The position numbers and the translations under genes were made by a program. The notes below the pieces were generated by a model. It ran no database searches. It was not told the DNA's origin and saw only the letters and a program-made list of their open reading frames with translations. DNA of 50,269 nt, taken from the NCBI GenBank assembly GCA_021296135.1, contig JAGWAZ010000005.1, positions 1-50,269 of the forward strand, given 5' to 3'. Shown here in pieces: positions 1-9,097 of this stretch (the stretch's first letter is position 1; each line of letters starts with the position of its first letter). The DNA comes from Chlorobiota bacterium. GTDB taxonomy: Bacteria; Bacteroidota; Ignavibacteria; OLB7.

Positions 1-151
1 CTTTCTCGACGCGTGCTCATCGACATACAATGGCCTCCTTCTGTGCGCCTGCCTGCCTGTTGCAGGCAGGTCGGATATGTGTAATCTCTAGAAAAGGACT
101 GTACGCTAAGGTAAGCATTCTCTACCCACTTCCCGACTTTTTCAACAGACT
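1..151 (+). mobile_element. IS remnant: transposase C-terminus and IS end (left copy)
   Basis: The first 111 bases resemble, base by base and in translation, the tail of a transposase ending in LEKDCTLR-stop; the following 40 bases run into an IS-like terminus (ctttttcaacaga at about 137-149). The same sequence occurs inverted at the right end of the window (49949-50069), where the tail reads THLERDCTLR. Relative to that copy the left one carries an extra perfect hairpin (cctgcctg-ttg-caggcagg, 52-70) and an in-frame stop just before LEKDC, so it is a dead fragment. The IS family was not identified. Confidence 0.7.
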
Positions 152-546
152 GATAGTGTTCAATTCCCTGAGGAACTTCGCTTACCCATTGATTCAAATG
201 GGCCTGATCTTTGCGACTGGGATATGGACCCAACTTCTCCAGATCCTAATTCTAATTGCTGCCCTAATGGTCTAAGCAGCGTAATAGAAGGCCGACCTGG
301 TAATAATGCTGGGAGTAATCGGCACAACGGGCTTCATGTTACTATGGGCGGTGTAATGGGATACTTTATCTCTCCTGCGGCTGCCATTGAGGAACATCAG
401 CGAGGAGACGTTTGAGCGATTGAAGCAAGTATACAAACCCGACTATCAATTGACCGAGCTTGATGAATAGGACGATCATACCTGTATCTCATCCATTCTT
501 GTATCTTATGTCTGAAAAAGCGGTGAAAAACAGTGAAACAACCAAC
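152..546. other. Intergenic, no confident gene
   Basis: No gene is recognisable here. On the plus strand short open stretches read as a hydrophobic segment (about 198-275) and, in another frame, as a peptide ending NISEETFERLKQVYKPD (about 390-468). This could be the tail of a decayed membrane protein, but nothing identifies it. Confidence 0.35.
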
Positions 547-633
547 ATGGGGGTGAATATGGCCAAACCGACTCGACTCGATTACTCTCAGTATCTGCTC
601 AGCAGCCCAATCAACTATACCGTAACCCATTTT
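547..633 (+). pseudogene. IS701-type transposase, N-terminal fragment
   Basis: The translation MAKPTRLDYSQYLLSS followed by PINYTVTHF matches, from memory, the start of IS701-type transposases (KPTRLDYxQYLLSSxINYTxTxFADH). Similarity stops after THF at about 633, and no downstream transposase domain follows before the next gene at 775. It is therefore a truncated N-terminus. A different frame continues open to about 711 (FYQFKHRLFGEYLRKQL) but is not recognised. Family assignment rests on about 25 residues. Confidence 0.55.
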
Positions 634-774
634 ATCAGTTCAAGCACCGGTTGTTCGGGGAGTATTTGCGGAAACAACTGAAATCTCCCACTATTTTCAT
701 GGAGCTTGCGTAAGTCCTATCATAATGAAATTGAGTCAGCACTTTTCCTTTGAGTTTCTAATTAACGTCTCTTC

Positions 775-1599
775 ATGTCACTTCGAGAACAAATTGATCG
801 TGCAGTTGCGGTGATCCGTGAGCATACTGATGCCGCCCCTGAGGTTGGCATTATCATTGGAACCGGCCTTGGGAAGATTGCCGAAGCGATTGAGATTGCC
901 ACGACCATTGATTACAGCGACATTCCCGGCTTTGTCCGCTCAACGGTAGAATCACACGAAGGACGTCTGATTTTTGGAACGCTCGGTGGAAAATCTGTGG
1001 TTGCAATGCAGGGGCGGTTCCATTACTATGAAGGATATTCAATGGGAGAGATCACTTTCCCTGTCCGTGTCATCTCAGCCCTTGGAGCAGGTTTACTCCT
1101 CGTTTCCAATGCCTGTGGGGGGATGAATCCGCTCTACCGTCGCGGGGATATCATGTTGATCGACGATCACATCAACCTGATCGGCGACAACCCTTTAATA
1201 GGACCAAACGATGATTCACTTGGTCCTCGCTTCCCCGATATGTCTGAGCCATACAGCTATGAGTTGCTGCAGATAGCTGAAGAAGCGGCCCTTGATCTGA
1301 AGGTGAAAGTCCAACGGGGTGTTTATGTTGCTGTCGCCGGTCCGAATCTTGAGACTCGTGCAGAATATCGCTTCCTTCGTGGTATCGGTGCAGATGTGGT
1401 TGGTATGAGCACTGTTCCAGAAGTAATAGTTGCCCGCCACAGCGATATGAAAGTCTTTGGTATCTCCATTGTTACTGACGAATGTTTCCCCGATAACCTG
1501 GCCCCGGTAAGCATTCCGGAAATTCTCGAAGCAGCAGGACAAGCCGAGCCAAAAGTGACAGATATTATGATTGAGGTAGTCAAAAGAGTCACACCGTAA
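775..1599 (+). CDS. punA: Purine nucleoside phosphorylase (trimeric type)
   Basis: Phosphorolysis of purine nucleosides to base and pentose-1-phosphate in cytosolic purine salvage. The 274 residues match the usual length of trimeric PNP/MTAP-family enzymes. Visible family motifs: GTGLG near residue 29, MQGRFHYYEGY (78-88), VSNACGGMNP (110-119), VAGPNLETRAEYR (187-199) and GMSTVPEVIVARH (210-222). After FGISIV the specificity loop reads TDE, where mammalian PNP has Thr-Asn. From memory this variant also occurs in other Bacteroidota homologues, so 6-oxopurine versus 6-aminopurine preference is open. The ATG at 775 is the natural start. The gene stands alone, with about 210 bases to hflX. Confidence 0.9.
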   Translation: MSLREQIDRAVAVIREHTDAAPEVGIIIGTGLGKIAEAIEIATTIDYSDIPGFVRSTVESHEGRLIFGTLGGKSVVAMQGRFHYYEGYSMGEITFPVRVISALGAGLLLVSNACGGMNPLYRRGDIMLIDDHINLIGDNPLIGPNDDSLGPRFPDMSEPYSYELLQIAEEAALDLKVKVQRGVYVAVAGPNLETRAEYRFLRGIGADVVGMSTVPEVIVARHSDMKVFGISIVTDECFPDNLAPVSIPEILEAAGQAEPKVTDIMIEVVKRVTP

Positions 1600-1648
1600 T
1601 GAAAGCCGCTACTCATACCCAAGCAGATACTCCTGGAGCATCATGAGC

Positions 1649-1692
1649 CCTTGGTTCCTCTTCGTGCGTTCTTGGCGGTTCCTCTTCTCTCC
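1649..1692. repeat. Dispersed intergenic repeat, CTTGGCGGTT type, copy 1
   Basis: The stretch contains cttggttcctcttcgtgcg and then ttcttggcggttcctcttctc, resembling 47091-47134 and, more loosely, 19852-19891 and 23684-23707. All copies lie between genes. The function is unknown. Confidence 0.5.
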
Positions 1693-1810
1693 GAAATGAA
1701 AAAGCACACAGATTATGAGAAAGGTCCGATCTAATGTCTTGCTAAGGGAAACGACATTCGAGTCGTTCATAAAGAAAAATAGACGAGCAGATTATCGATT
1801 ATGGTAGAAT

Positions 1811-3124
1811 TTGTCCGTTCCCGACAACATTCTTCTTATCACTCCTTCGTCATACCACTTGCCCGAACATACATTGTACCACCAATCGCAAGTTGATTTG
1901 ATTGATAAAAAACTTCATTCGCCCAACCCGAACATCCGTGAACGGGCTATTCTTGTCGGACTTATTGTCTATCCTGTCACACGTCAGGTTGCTGAAGAGC
2001 ATCTTGTTGAGCTTGAGCTTCTTGCTGATACGGCTGGTGCTGACACGGTTCACCGTGTGATTCAGTCGCTTCCGAAGCCGAATGTCACTTGGTATATCGG
2101 CAAGGGGAAAGTCGAGGAGATCAGGGAGATAATCGAGGAGGATGAATCGATCACTCTGATTATCGTTGATGATGATCTCTCACCGGTACAGCTTCGCAAT
2201 CTGGAGCGAGAGTTTGAGCGGAAGGTTGTTGATCGCAGTGGCTTGATACTCGATATCTTTGCCTCACGTGCTCGCTCACGCGAAGCACGCACACAGGTTG
2301 AGCATGCCCAATTGCTCTATCTGATGCCGCGGCTGACCAGAATGTGGACGCACCTTTGCAAGCAGTATGGAGGCATTGGAACGAAAGGACCGGGTGAGAC
2401 GCAGATCGAGACCGACCGAAGGATTATTAAAACCCGTCTTGCGCATCTACGCGACAAGCTTTCGAAGATTGAGACACAACGGGAAACCCAGAGAAAGCGG
2501 CGGAGCGAAATGTTCCGTGTTTCGCTTGTTGGCTACACAAACACCGGCAAGTCAACACTGATGAACGAGCTTGTTAAGAATACGCAGGTTCATGCCGAAG
2601 ATCGCCCTTTTGCAACGCTTGATACGACAGTACGGCAAGTTAAGTTAAAGCCTGGGTGTGCGGTTCTACTGAGCGATACGGTCGGATTTATTCGAAAGCT
2701 TCCATCTCACCTGCTTGCTGGATTCCACTCAACTCTCGCAGAGGCTCGCGAGGCTAACCTCCTTCTTCACGTTGTTGATATTTCATCACCAAGCGTTTAT
2801 GAGCAGATTGCTGTGGTCGAGGAAACTCTCAGGGAGATTGACGCAGGACATATTCCAGTCTTGGTAGTCTTCAACAAGATAGACCTGCTTGAGCCAGGTA
2901 ATGACAGGTTACGGCATCTCTCCAATCATTATTCCGGTAGCATGGCAATTTCTGCCACAAAGGGACTTGGAATTCATGCTCTTCGAGAGCAGATTGCCAC
3001 GATAGTAGAGAAGGCCTATGGAGAACGTATTATTCGGGTTCCGATGTCAGGTTCGCATTATTTGCCAGAGCCCATGGGTGGTTACCGGGAGGGACAACCG
3101 TCTGCCTCTACGACCAACGACTAA
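1811..3124 (+). CDS. hflX: GTPase HflX
   Basis: Ribosome-associated GTPase of the HflX family, which binds the 50S subunit and splits stalled or stress-damaged ribosomes. The N-terminal domain contains ERAILVGL; the glycine-rich signature GTKGPGETQIETDRR precedes a coiled coil. The G domain follows: G1 GYTNTGKS (residues 241-248), G3 DTVGFI, G4 NKID. Length 437 is typical. The start is unusual: an in-frame TAG at 1805-1807 rules out anything earlier and no ATG lies before the conserved N-domain, so TTG at 1811 is the best choice, with no clear Shine-Dalgarno sequence. The secreted protein gene follows 28 bases downstream, probably co-transcribed. Confidence 0.93.
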   Translation: MSVPDNILLITPSSYHLPEHTLYHQSQVDLIDKKLHSPNPNIRERAILVGLIVYPVTRQVAEEHLVELELLADTAGADTVHRVIQSLPKPNVTWYIGKGKVEEIREIIEEDESITLIIVDDDLSPVQLRNLEREFERKVVDRSGLILDIFASRARSREARTQVEHAQLLYLMPRLTRMWTHLCKQYGGIGTKGPGETQIETDRRIIKTRLAHLRDKLSKIETQRETQRKRRSEMFRVSLVGYTNTGKSTLMNELVKNTQVHAEDRPFATLDTTVRQVKLKPGCAVLLSDTVGFIRKLPSHLLAGFHSTLAEAREANLLLHVVDISSPSVYEQIAVVEETLREIDAGHIPVLVVFNKIDLLEPGNDRLRHLSNHYSGSMAISATKGLGIHALREQIATIVEKAYGERIIRVPMSGSHYLPEPMGGYREGQPSASTTND

Positions 3125-3152
3125 CTATGATGACAATCGAACTAATACCCTG

Positions 3153-4436
3153 ATGATATATAGGAATCGCATTCGACAGATAAAATTCATCCTTCTGTTT
3201 GTGCTATTGAGCACAGTTCCTCTTCGTGCCCAACAGTCTAAAATTTTGGTTCCGATGGATAATGCGCAAACCGATCATCTAAAAGCATACGGGGTTGCTT
3301 ACTGGATTCTCGGAAAGGGGTATGAGGTTGATTGGTTATTAAACTATCGTGGTGGTTCGTTCATGTTTGATTATGCCGATTTTGCAGCGGCCGAGTGCCG
3401 TATCCGTGGGGTTGGATTCGAAACAATAAGTGGTGCGGGTACAGCCGTTATCTATAGTGAAGTGCAAGGCGAGTCGGCGAACATGGATGTTGTCCGTATG
3501 GAGACGGCACCAAAAATTGCCGTCTACGTTCCGCCAAACTTCCAGCCGTGGGATGATGCGGTGACCATGGCAATGGAGTATGCGGAGATTCCGTACGATA
3601 AGGTTTGGGATAAGGAAGTGATAGAGGGCAAACTCTCAGAATATGATTGGCTTCATCTTCACCATGAGGATTTCACTGGGCAATATGGGAAGTTCTATGC
3701 AACGCATCGGTTTGAGCCCTGGTATCAGCAACAGGTTGCTTTGCTTGAAACAACAGCTCAAGAGCTTGGTTATGCAAAGGTTTCGAAGTTAAAGCTTGAC
3801 GTAGTAAAGACGATCAAGGAATATATAGCGGGAGGAGGATTCCTCTTTGCAATGTGCTCGGCGACCGACACCTATGATGTTGCTCTTGCAGCTGAGAACA
3901 CGGACATCTGCGCTGAGATTTTCGATGGGGATCCCGCCGATCCCGATATGCAGAGGAAGCTCGATTTTACGCAGACGCTTGCGTTCGAGAACTTCACTGT
4001 TGAGGAAGATCAGTTCCAGTACGAGTATTCATCAATCGATGTTCAGCCGAACACATACTCAGCTCCGGCAAACGACCGTTTTACTCTCTTCGACTTTTCT
4101 GCAAAGCACGATCCAGTCCCAACGATGCTGACGCAGTGTCATGTTGCGGTCGTAAGTGGGTTCCTTGGGCAGACAACAGCTTTTCATAAAGAGTATGTCA
4201 AGAAGAGCGTGACGATTCTCGCGGAGCGTGACGGAACCGATGAGGTGAAGTATATTACCGGCAACTATGGCCGTGGGACGTTTACCTTTTATGCGGGACA
4301 CGATCCGGAGGATTATCAGCACGCAATTCATGACCCGCCAACAGATTTGGCCTTGCACAAGAATTCTCCCGGATATCGACTAATTTTGAACAATATCCTC
4401 TTCCCTTCTGCGAAGAAAAAGAAACAGAAGACATAA
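3153..4436 (+). CDS. Secreted conserved protein, often mislabelled 'asparagine synthetase B'
   Basis: A 427-residue protein with an N-terminal signal peptide (hydrophobic run FILLFVLLSTVPLRA, then QQ). ATG 3153 is chosen because it gives a clean signal sequence; an earlier in-frame codon at 3018 lies inside hflX. Signature stretches such as VDWLLNYRGGSFM, YDWLHLHHEDFTGQYGKFY, GGGFLFAMCSATD and FYAGHDPEDYQH recall, from memory, a highly conserved Bacteroidota family that databases often call asparagine synthetase B. I see no class II glutamine amidotransferase or AsnB synthetase domain, so that name should not be carried over. The many His/Asp/Glu residues and GGGF suggest a glutamine amidotransferase-like or hydrolase fold, but this is inference. 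Function unknown. Confidence 0.85.
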   Translation: MIYRNRIRQIKFILLFVLLSTVPLRAQQSKILVPMDNAQTDHLKAYGVAYWILGKGYEVDWLLNYRGGSFMFDYADFAAAECRIRGVGFETISGAGTAVIYSEVQGESANMDVVRMETAPKIAVYVPPNFQPWDDAVTMAMEYAEIPYDKVWDKEVIEGKLSEYDWLHLHHEDFTGQYGKFYATHRFEPWYQQQVALLETTAQELGYAKVSKLKLDVVKTIKEYIAGGGFLFAMCSATDTYDVALAAENTDICAEIFDGDPADPDMQRKLDFTQTLAFENFTVEEDQFQYEYSSIDVQPNTYSAPANDRFTLFDFSAKHDPVPTMLTQCHVAVVSGFLGQTTAFHKEYVKKSVTILAERDGTDEVKYITGNYGRGTFTFYAGHDPEDYQHAIHDPPTDLALHKNSPGYRLILNNILFPSAKKKKQKT

Positions 4437-4510
4437 GAAGAAGGCTTAGAAATCATCCCGAAAGAATAGATAAGGATTTTGTGTAGGATAATTTTATTTG
4501 GAGAAGCGAC

Positions 4511-5020
4511 ATGAAAAACCTAACCCTGATCATCGCCGCATTTGTTTGTCTGTTTGTCGTTGCTGTCCAAGCACAGGAGGATGCAACAGAAATAGAATGG
4601 GTAGACATTAACACAGCGCTTGAAAACGTTGGAGAGAACGAAAAGAAAATCGTAATTGATTTCTATACCGATTGGTGTGGTTGGTGCAAGGTGATGGATC
4701 GCAAGACATATAGCGATAGCAGCATTGTTGCCTACATAAACGAACATTATCTTGCCGTGAAGTTCAATCCTGAGAAAGGGGATTCAGTCGTGTACGATGG
4801 AGAGACATACTCCGCCCGTCAGTTTGCAGCAGCATGGCAGGTGCGGGGCTATCCGGCTACAGGATTTGTGAGCGAGAATGCTGAAGCACTGGTATTGTTA
4901 CCCGGATACCAAGGCCCTGATGAGTTCCTTCGCATCCTCCAGTATTTTGGTGGCGATCACCATCTGACCAGTACATTCGAGGAATACGTTGCCGGAGAGA
5001 ATTCAACAGTTGAGGAGTAA
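4511..5020 (+). CDS. Secreted thioredoxin-like protein (CGWC motif)
   Basis: A 169-residue protein starting with a signal peptide (about 21 residues, ending VQAQ) followed by one thioredoxin fold. The redox motif reads FYTDWCGWCKVMD; the cis-proline region reads VRGYPATGF. The layout resembles the thioredoxin_7/DsbD-gamma-like group, which keeps periplasmic cysteines reduced or transfers electrons. There is no membrane domain, so the protein should be soluble in the periplasm. It follows the preceding secreted protein by 74 bases. Specific partners cannot be named. Confidence 0.85.
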   Translation: MKNLTLIIAAFVCLFVVAVQAQEDATEIEWVDINTALENVGENEKKIVIDFYTDWCGWCKVMDRKTYSDSSIVAYINEHYLAVKFNPEKGDSVVYDGETYSARQFAAAWQVRGYPATGFVSENAEALVLLPGYQGPDEFLRILQYFGGDHHLTSTFEEYVAGENSTVEE

Positions 5021-5185
5021 ATTTTTCCCCCGATGTGTGTTGCGTTCAGACGATTGGAGCCTTTGCGCTTTGATCGTCCGTTCCGGTTCTGTTTCAAAGA
5101 TAATGTGATCCCGTTACTTTCCCCAATTTTCTTCGTCTCAAGAGCATATTATGGTAATTCGCTCATGGCTATCAGTCAATAACCT

Positions 5186-7018
5186 ATGAAGCATATAACC
5201 TTGATTCAATCTCTCTTTTATCCTCTCATCTTTTTGACTTGCACTCTTCTTTTCTCCTCAAAAGGGCTTGCACAGGAGCCTCGCATCCACTATTCCGTCT
5301 CAATTCCTGATCCTGAGTCCGAGTCGTTTCATGTTACCGCAGACATCTATGATATTGCACTCGACACAATGATCTTCCATTTTCCGATCTGGGCTCCGGG
5401 AGCCTATGATGTGGTCAACTATGGTGCTTTTGTTTCCAACCTTTCGGTTGGTGGTGATGAGGAGAACTCAGCCCAGATTGTTGAAGTCGATTCAAGCACG
5501 TATCAGATCATCAACCCTCCCAGATACCTGCAGCTTGTCTATCGCGTTCAGGACATCGAAAATCTTGATAACAGTGCGTGGTTCGGTCTTTCAGATATTG
5601 AGGACACCTCAGGCATTGCTTTTGCAAACGGTCCTGCTCTCTTCGGTTATCCAAAGGGATATAAGGAGATACCCTATACGGTAACCTATACGCCACCACC
5701 TGGCTGGAACCTTGCGGTTGCGCTCGATCCAATTCAGGGAACAGAGGGTACCTTCAGCGCAAGGAACTACGATGAACTGGTTGACGCTCCGGTGCAGATG
5801 GGGAAGTTTCAGCAATGGGAGTTCAAGGTCGATGGAATTCCCCATATGATTACAGTGACAGCGCCACAACGTTTGAGCGAAGAGGCTGGTCAGGAATTGG
5901 CCAAGACAACAGAAGATGTGGTAAAACTATACAGTCAGTTCTTTGGGGAGATGCCGTATGACCGTTATCTGTTTCAGTATTATTTCACAAAGGCTAATGA
6001 TGAGGTTCAGAGCTTTGGCGCGCTGGAACATGCAAATAGTTCTACCTATCTGATGCCCTGGGTTGGGGAGCAATCTATCTCGAATATCATGCAGCCAATC
6101 ATTTCCCATGAGTACTGGCATCTCTGGAGTCCGAAACTGATACATGTTGATGAACTGGGTCCCTTCGACTATCAAAATCTCCCGGCAACCGAGTCGCTTT
6201 GGTTTCATGAGGGGCTGACCGAGTACTATGCCCGTGTACTGTTGCAACGGCATCGCTTGCGCGATCCGCGTGATTTCTTTACAACGTTCAGTTCACATAT
6301 CGCCGATCTTTATAACGTTGAACAACCAGAACCGATAACAACTCTGAGTCGTGAGTTACCTTGGAGGCCGATCAAAGAGATATATGCTCTCTACACAAAA
6401 GGACCGGTCCTTGGTCTGATGCTCGATGCTGAGATCCGATTGCAGACCGGGAACAAAAAATCACTCGACGATGCTATGCGTCATTTCAATCGCGAATATG
6501 GCGACCATACTGGTGGAAAGAATTTTGATGATGATGACATTATTCCGATTATTGAGAATGCAACCGGAACGGACCTTGCAGGTTTCTACACGAACTATAT
6601 TGCGGGAACCAAATCTTTTCCATTTGATGAAATGCTTCCGAAGATTGGTCTGGAAGGAGTGCAGATCCCTTTCTTTGGTGCACGAATGACAAATATCAGG
6701 GCAGGATGGAGAGTACGGATTCTTGATGACCATGGATGCGCTCTTAGGAGCGGTCTTCAGAAAAACGACACACTGGTTGCTGTCGAAGTCGACCGAGGCG
6801 ATCGGCAGCCGGTGAAGTCACTCGATGTCAAGCCTGCATATTTTGCAGTCTGGATAGCTCAGTTTGCTGACAAAGAGATAACTCTTGTTATCCGACGTGG
6901 AGGTGAAGAGATAGAGTTGCCTCTTGATATAGCCTTCTGGCAGTTTGCCGGCGTGATTCCTGACCCTAAAGCAACAGGAATGGCTCTTGAGATACGCCAG
7001 AGTATGCTTGGTCTCTGA
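5186..7018 (+). CDS. M61 family metallopeptidase with PDZ domain
   Basis: Secreted zinc peptidase of the M61 (glycyl aminopeptidase-like) family, 610 residues. A signal peptide covers about residues 1-29 and an N-terminal beta domain about 30-190. The gluzincin catalytic domain has H308-E-Y-W-H312 followed by LWSPK, and WFHEG with the likely third zinc ligand E342. A C-terminal PDZ-like domain lies at about 500-595 (ALRSGLQKNDTLVAVE). Family members cleave small N-terminal residues. The PDZ domain probably positions substrates. The gene follows a 165-base gap and is followed 57 bases later by the S66 peptidase, giving a run of envelope hydrolases. Confidence 0.9.
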   Translation: MKHITLIQSLFYPLIFLTCTLLFSSKGLAQEPRIHYSVSIPDPESESFHVTADIYDIALDTMIFHFPIWAPGAYDVVNYGAFVSNLSVGGDEENSAQIVEVDSSTYQIINPPRYLQLVYRVQDIENLDNSAWFGLSDIEDTSGIAFANGPALFGYPKGYKEIPYTVTYTPPPGWNLAVALDPIQGTEGTFSARNYDELVDAPVQMGKFQQWEFKVDGIPHMITVTAPQRLSEEAGQELAKTTEDVVKLYSQFFGEMPYDRYLFQYYFTKANDEVQSFGALEHANSSTYLMPWVGEQSISNIMQPIISHEYWHLWSPKLIHVDELGPFDYQNLPATESLWFHEGLTEYYARVLLQRHRLRDPRDFFTTFSSHIADLYNVEQPEPITTLSRELPWRPIKEIYALYTKGPVLGLMLDAEIRLQTGNKKSLDDAMRHFNREYGDHTGGKNFDDDDIIPIIENATGTDLAGFYTNYIAGTKSFPFDEMLPKIGLEGVQIPFFGARMTNIRAGWRVRILDDHGCALRSGLQKNDTLVAVEVDRGDRQPVKSLDVKPAYFAVWIAQFADKEITLVIRRGGEEIELPLDIAFWQFAGVIPDPKATGMALEIRQSMLGL

Positions 7019-7075
7019 ACAGAAGAGAACCAGCTTACTCTGTGAAGATGATAACGATGATGATTTGAATACACT

Positions 7076-8242
7076 ATGATGAATAAGAAGAACAGACGTC
7101 ACTTTCTTAGCACGCTCGTTGGTGGTGCAGTTGTTGCCCCGGGATTGCTTCGTGCACAGAGGGTACATGACCTCCCCCCTAAATCATCCGATTCCGATTC
7201 CACCGATACATATTTATCTCGGCCAGATTTAACTGTGAGTGGTGATTCAATCCAAACCAGAAGAGGTAGGGAGAGAAGAGACGAAACACTGCTTAAGCCT
7301 TTGGCTCTGAAGGAAGGCTCAACGATCGGAATCGTTGCTCCCGCAAGTGGTGTTAACAGAGGAGATATTACCTCGGCGGTGGTGTCGTTGCAGAGACTCG
7401 GTTTCAACGTGAAGACTGGGAAGCATTTGACAAGGGGTTTTGGATATTTAGCTGCGAAGGATGAGGTACGGGCTGAGGAGTTCATGAAGTTTGTGTGTGA
7501 TCCCGAAATCGACTGCGTGATGGCGGTTCGTGGTGGTTATGGTGTAATGCGAATTCTTCCTATGCTTGATTTTGATGTGATTCGCGCCAATCCGAAAGTT
7601 ATCATTGGCTATTCAGATATTACCGCTCTTGTCAATGCTGTCTACCAGAAGTCACGACTGATTGCCTTTCATGGTCCGGTTGCTACATCCGAGTTCGATG
7701 CCTACTCAGTCGATTCGTTTCGACGCACACTGATGGAGACCGAACCGCCAGGGAAGTTTGCCGAGAGTGATGAGTATAGTGGATCGAGATTCAGTGAAGC
7801 GAAAGCCTCAACGATAGTGTCGGGAAAAGCAACCGGACGGCTCGTTGGTGGCAACCTCTCCCTTGTCAGCGATGTGATGGGAACGCCTTATGAGATTGAT
7901 CTGCAGGGGAAAATCCTCTTTCTTGAAGAGATTGCCGAAGAGCCATACCGCGTTGATCGAATGCTGACCCAACTTGCTCTAAGTGGTCAGCTGGCTCAAT
8001 GCGCAGGGGTTGCGTTTGGTCGTTTTCGCAAGTGCGAAGCTCCACGAGGTGGTGGAGAATTTACTGTCTCTCTCTCTTTGGAGCAGGTGATTCGCCGAGC
8101 ACTCGAACCTCTCGAGATCCCAACTCTGTATGGCCTTTCAATCGGACATATCAGTAAGAAGTTGACAGTCCCTATTGGAGGCCTTGCTACGCTCGATGCT
8201 GATGAAAAGACGTTGTCATTGGATGAAGCAGTTGTTGTGTAA
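7076..8242 (+). CDS. S66 LD-carboxypeptidase, probable Tat substrate
   Basis: Peptidase family S66 (LdcA/MccF-like), 388 residues. LdcA enzymes remove the terminal D-alanine from muropeptide tetrapeptides in peptidoglycan recycling; MccF relatives cleave peptide-nucleotide conjugates. The nucleophile elbow is GYSDITAL with Ser180. The Glu probably lies in LEEIAEEPYRVD and the His in LSIGHISKK near the C-terminus. The N-terminus NRRHFLSTLVGGAVVA looks like a twin-arginine signal, which is unusual because LdcA is normally cytosolic. A linker of about 50 residues separates it from the enzyme domain. A periplasmic role is therefore likely; the exact substrate is unknown. Confidence 0.87.
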   Translation: MMNKKNRRHFLSTLVGGAVVAPGLLRAQRVHDLPPKSSDSDSTDTYLSRPDLTVSGDSIQTRRGRERRDETLLKPLALKEGSTIGIVAPASGVNRGDITSAVVSLQRLGFNVKTGKHLTRGFGYLAAKDEVRAEEFMKFVCDPEIDCVMAVRGGYGVMRILPMLDFDVIRANPKVIIGYSDITALVNAVYQKSRLIAFHGPVATSEFDAYSVDSFRRTLMETEPPGKFAESDEYSGSRFSEAKASTIVSGKATGRLVGGNLSLVSDVMGTPYEIDLQGKILFLEEIAEEPYRVDRMLTQLALSGQLAQCAGVAFGRFRKCEAPRGGGEFTVSLSLEQVIRRALEPLEIPTLYGLSIGHISKKLTVPIGGLATLDADEKTLSLDEAVVV

Positions 8243-8286
8243 AGCAAGAAAGGACCTGCCTCCCTATGCCTCCTCGGCACGTTTCT

Positions 8287-8475
8287 TCAATCCTCCTCGT
8301 TCTCAGCCCTCGGTTCCAGGAACCGACCACCGACGATCGCCTCAAGTATCATCACTGATGGTTCAACCATCGATGACTCTGAGGCCATCATAGATCGAGC
8401 TTTGAAGTGAAGACGTCAAACGCATATTCAATCTGAACAGGCAACACGGACGGTTTTGATCAGAGGAGTTTTCAC
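8287..8475 (-). pseudogene. AHSA1/SRPBCC-domain protein, decayed
   Basis: A GTG at 8475 overlaps the stop of the ArsR gene (GTGA) and begins MKTPLIKTVRV. After a frame change near 8430 the reading continues AFDVFTSKLDL, hits TGA (8388-8390) where the family has Trp, then WPQSH. A further frame gives EAIVGGRFLEPRAE, close to the family's EPRVGGRWxE. These pieces match the first 60 or so residues of AHSA1-like SRPBCC proteins, which commonly sit directly after ArsR regulators. The remaining two thirds are missing. Fragment identity is by motif recall. Confidence 0.6.
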
Positions 8476-8735
8476 GGACGGTCTTTTTCTTCCAATGCTT
8501 TGGCTACTGCCGTAAAACGATTGAGTCCCTTATCCCAGAATGCGCCAAGCCAGCGACAAGCGACAGCAAATCCGACAGGATTCAAACGAAAAAGGTTGCG
8601 ATTCCCCTGCCGTTCGTGTGGAACACGTTCTGCTTTCTCTAAAATTCTGAGGTGTTTGGAGACGGCTGGTCGGCTAATCGGAAGTTCGGTCACGATCATT
8701 CCTACTGGGCGAGGACCGGGAACAAGAAGGCGCAT
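8472..8735 (-). CDS. ArsR-family transcriptional regulator, start codon apparently lost
   Basis: Winged helix-turn-helix of the ArsR type partnered with SRPBCC proteins: the recognition helix region reads ISRPAVSKHLRILEKA, the wing RQGNRNLFRLNP, and the tail WDKGLNRFTAVAKALEE. Conserved coding upstream of ATG 8735 (LDALGNHIRREI) shows the true protein began earlier, near 8786. That frame has no ATG, GTG or TTG before an in-frame TAG at about 8840. The gene is therefore either expressed from the internal ATG without its first helix, or decayed like its downstream partner. No metal-binding cysteines were seen. Confidence 0.65.
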   Translation of the reverse strand: MRLLVPGPRPVGMIVTELPISRPAVSKHLRILEKAERVPHERQGNRNLFRLNPVGFAVACRWLGAFWDKGLNRFTAVAKALEEKDRP

Positions 8736-8941
8736 TATTTCACGTCGAATATGATTCCCGAGCGCGTCAAGCGTTTGATCGACTTTGTTATGAAAGAAAG
8801 AGAGTTGACGAGTCTCTGTTTGTACTTCTCCGGATCCCTAACACAGTCGTTGAAGATGGTGTTACAGCCGGAAGTTGGGATCATCGCAAAGAAAACGGCA
8901 CTTAGACTAATGATAGAGAATATTCTCACGATACATGTTTC

Positions 8942-9097
8942 CTAATGAGTTTCGATACTGAAAATAGCTATTACGGCGTTGATGACTTTTAGTTGCGAGT
9001 TGACAGCTCTGGGAACTCTACCATGAACATTTGTTACTTCGATAACAGTATCGATTGCCAGGCTTGATCCCGTTTGATAGCCTTTACGTTCAACTTC
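8942..9097 (-). pseudogene. TolC-family outer-membrane efflux protein, C-terminal remnant
   Basis: An open frame of 51 codons ends with TAG at 8942-8944. It reads EVERKGYQTGSSLAIDTV followed by NSQLKVINAVIAI, matching the last helices of TolC-type proteins (GYxxGxxSxxDVxxAQ then AxYDYxxAxA). There is no start codon and no upstream part; the frame begins inside the end of the TetR gene. TetR regulators often precede efflux operons, so this is probably the residue of a deleted TolC/RND or ABC operon. Confidence 0.5.

Noticed and set aside
397-630. A 77-codon minus-strand frame in the first kilobase
   Set aside because: It is antisense to the IS701-like fragment and shows no domain.
3018-3152. 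Longer start for the secreted conserved protein inside hflX
   Set aside because: It would put 45 unrelated residues ahead of a clean signal peptide at 3153.
3153-4436. Annotation as asparagine synthetase
   Set aside because: No glutamine amidotransferase or synthetase domain is visible and the protein is secreted; the name is a propagated label.
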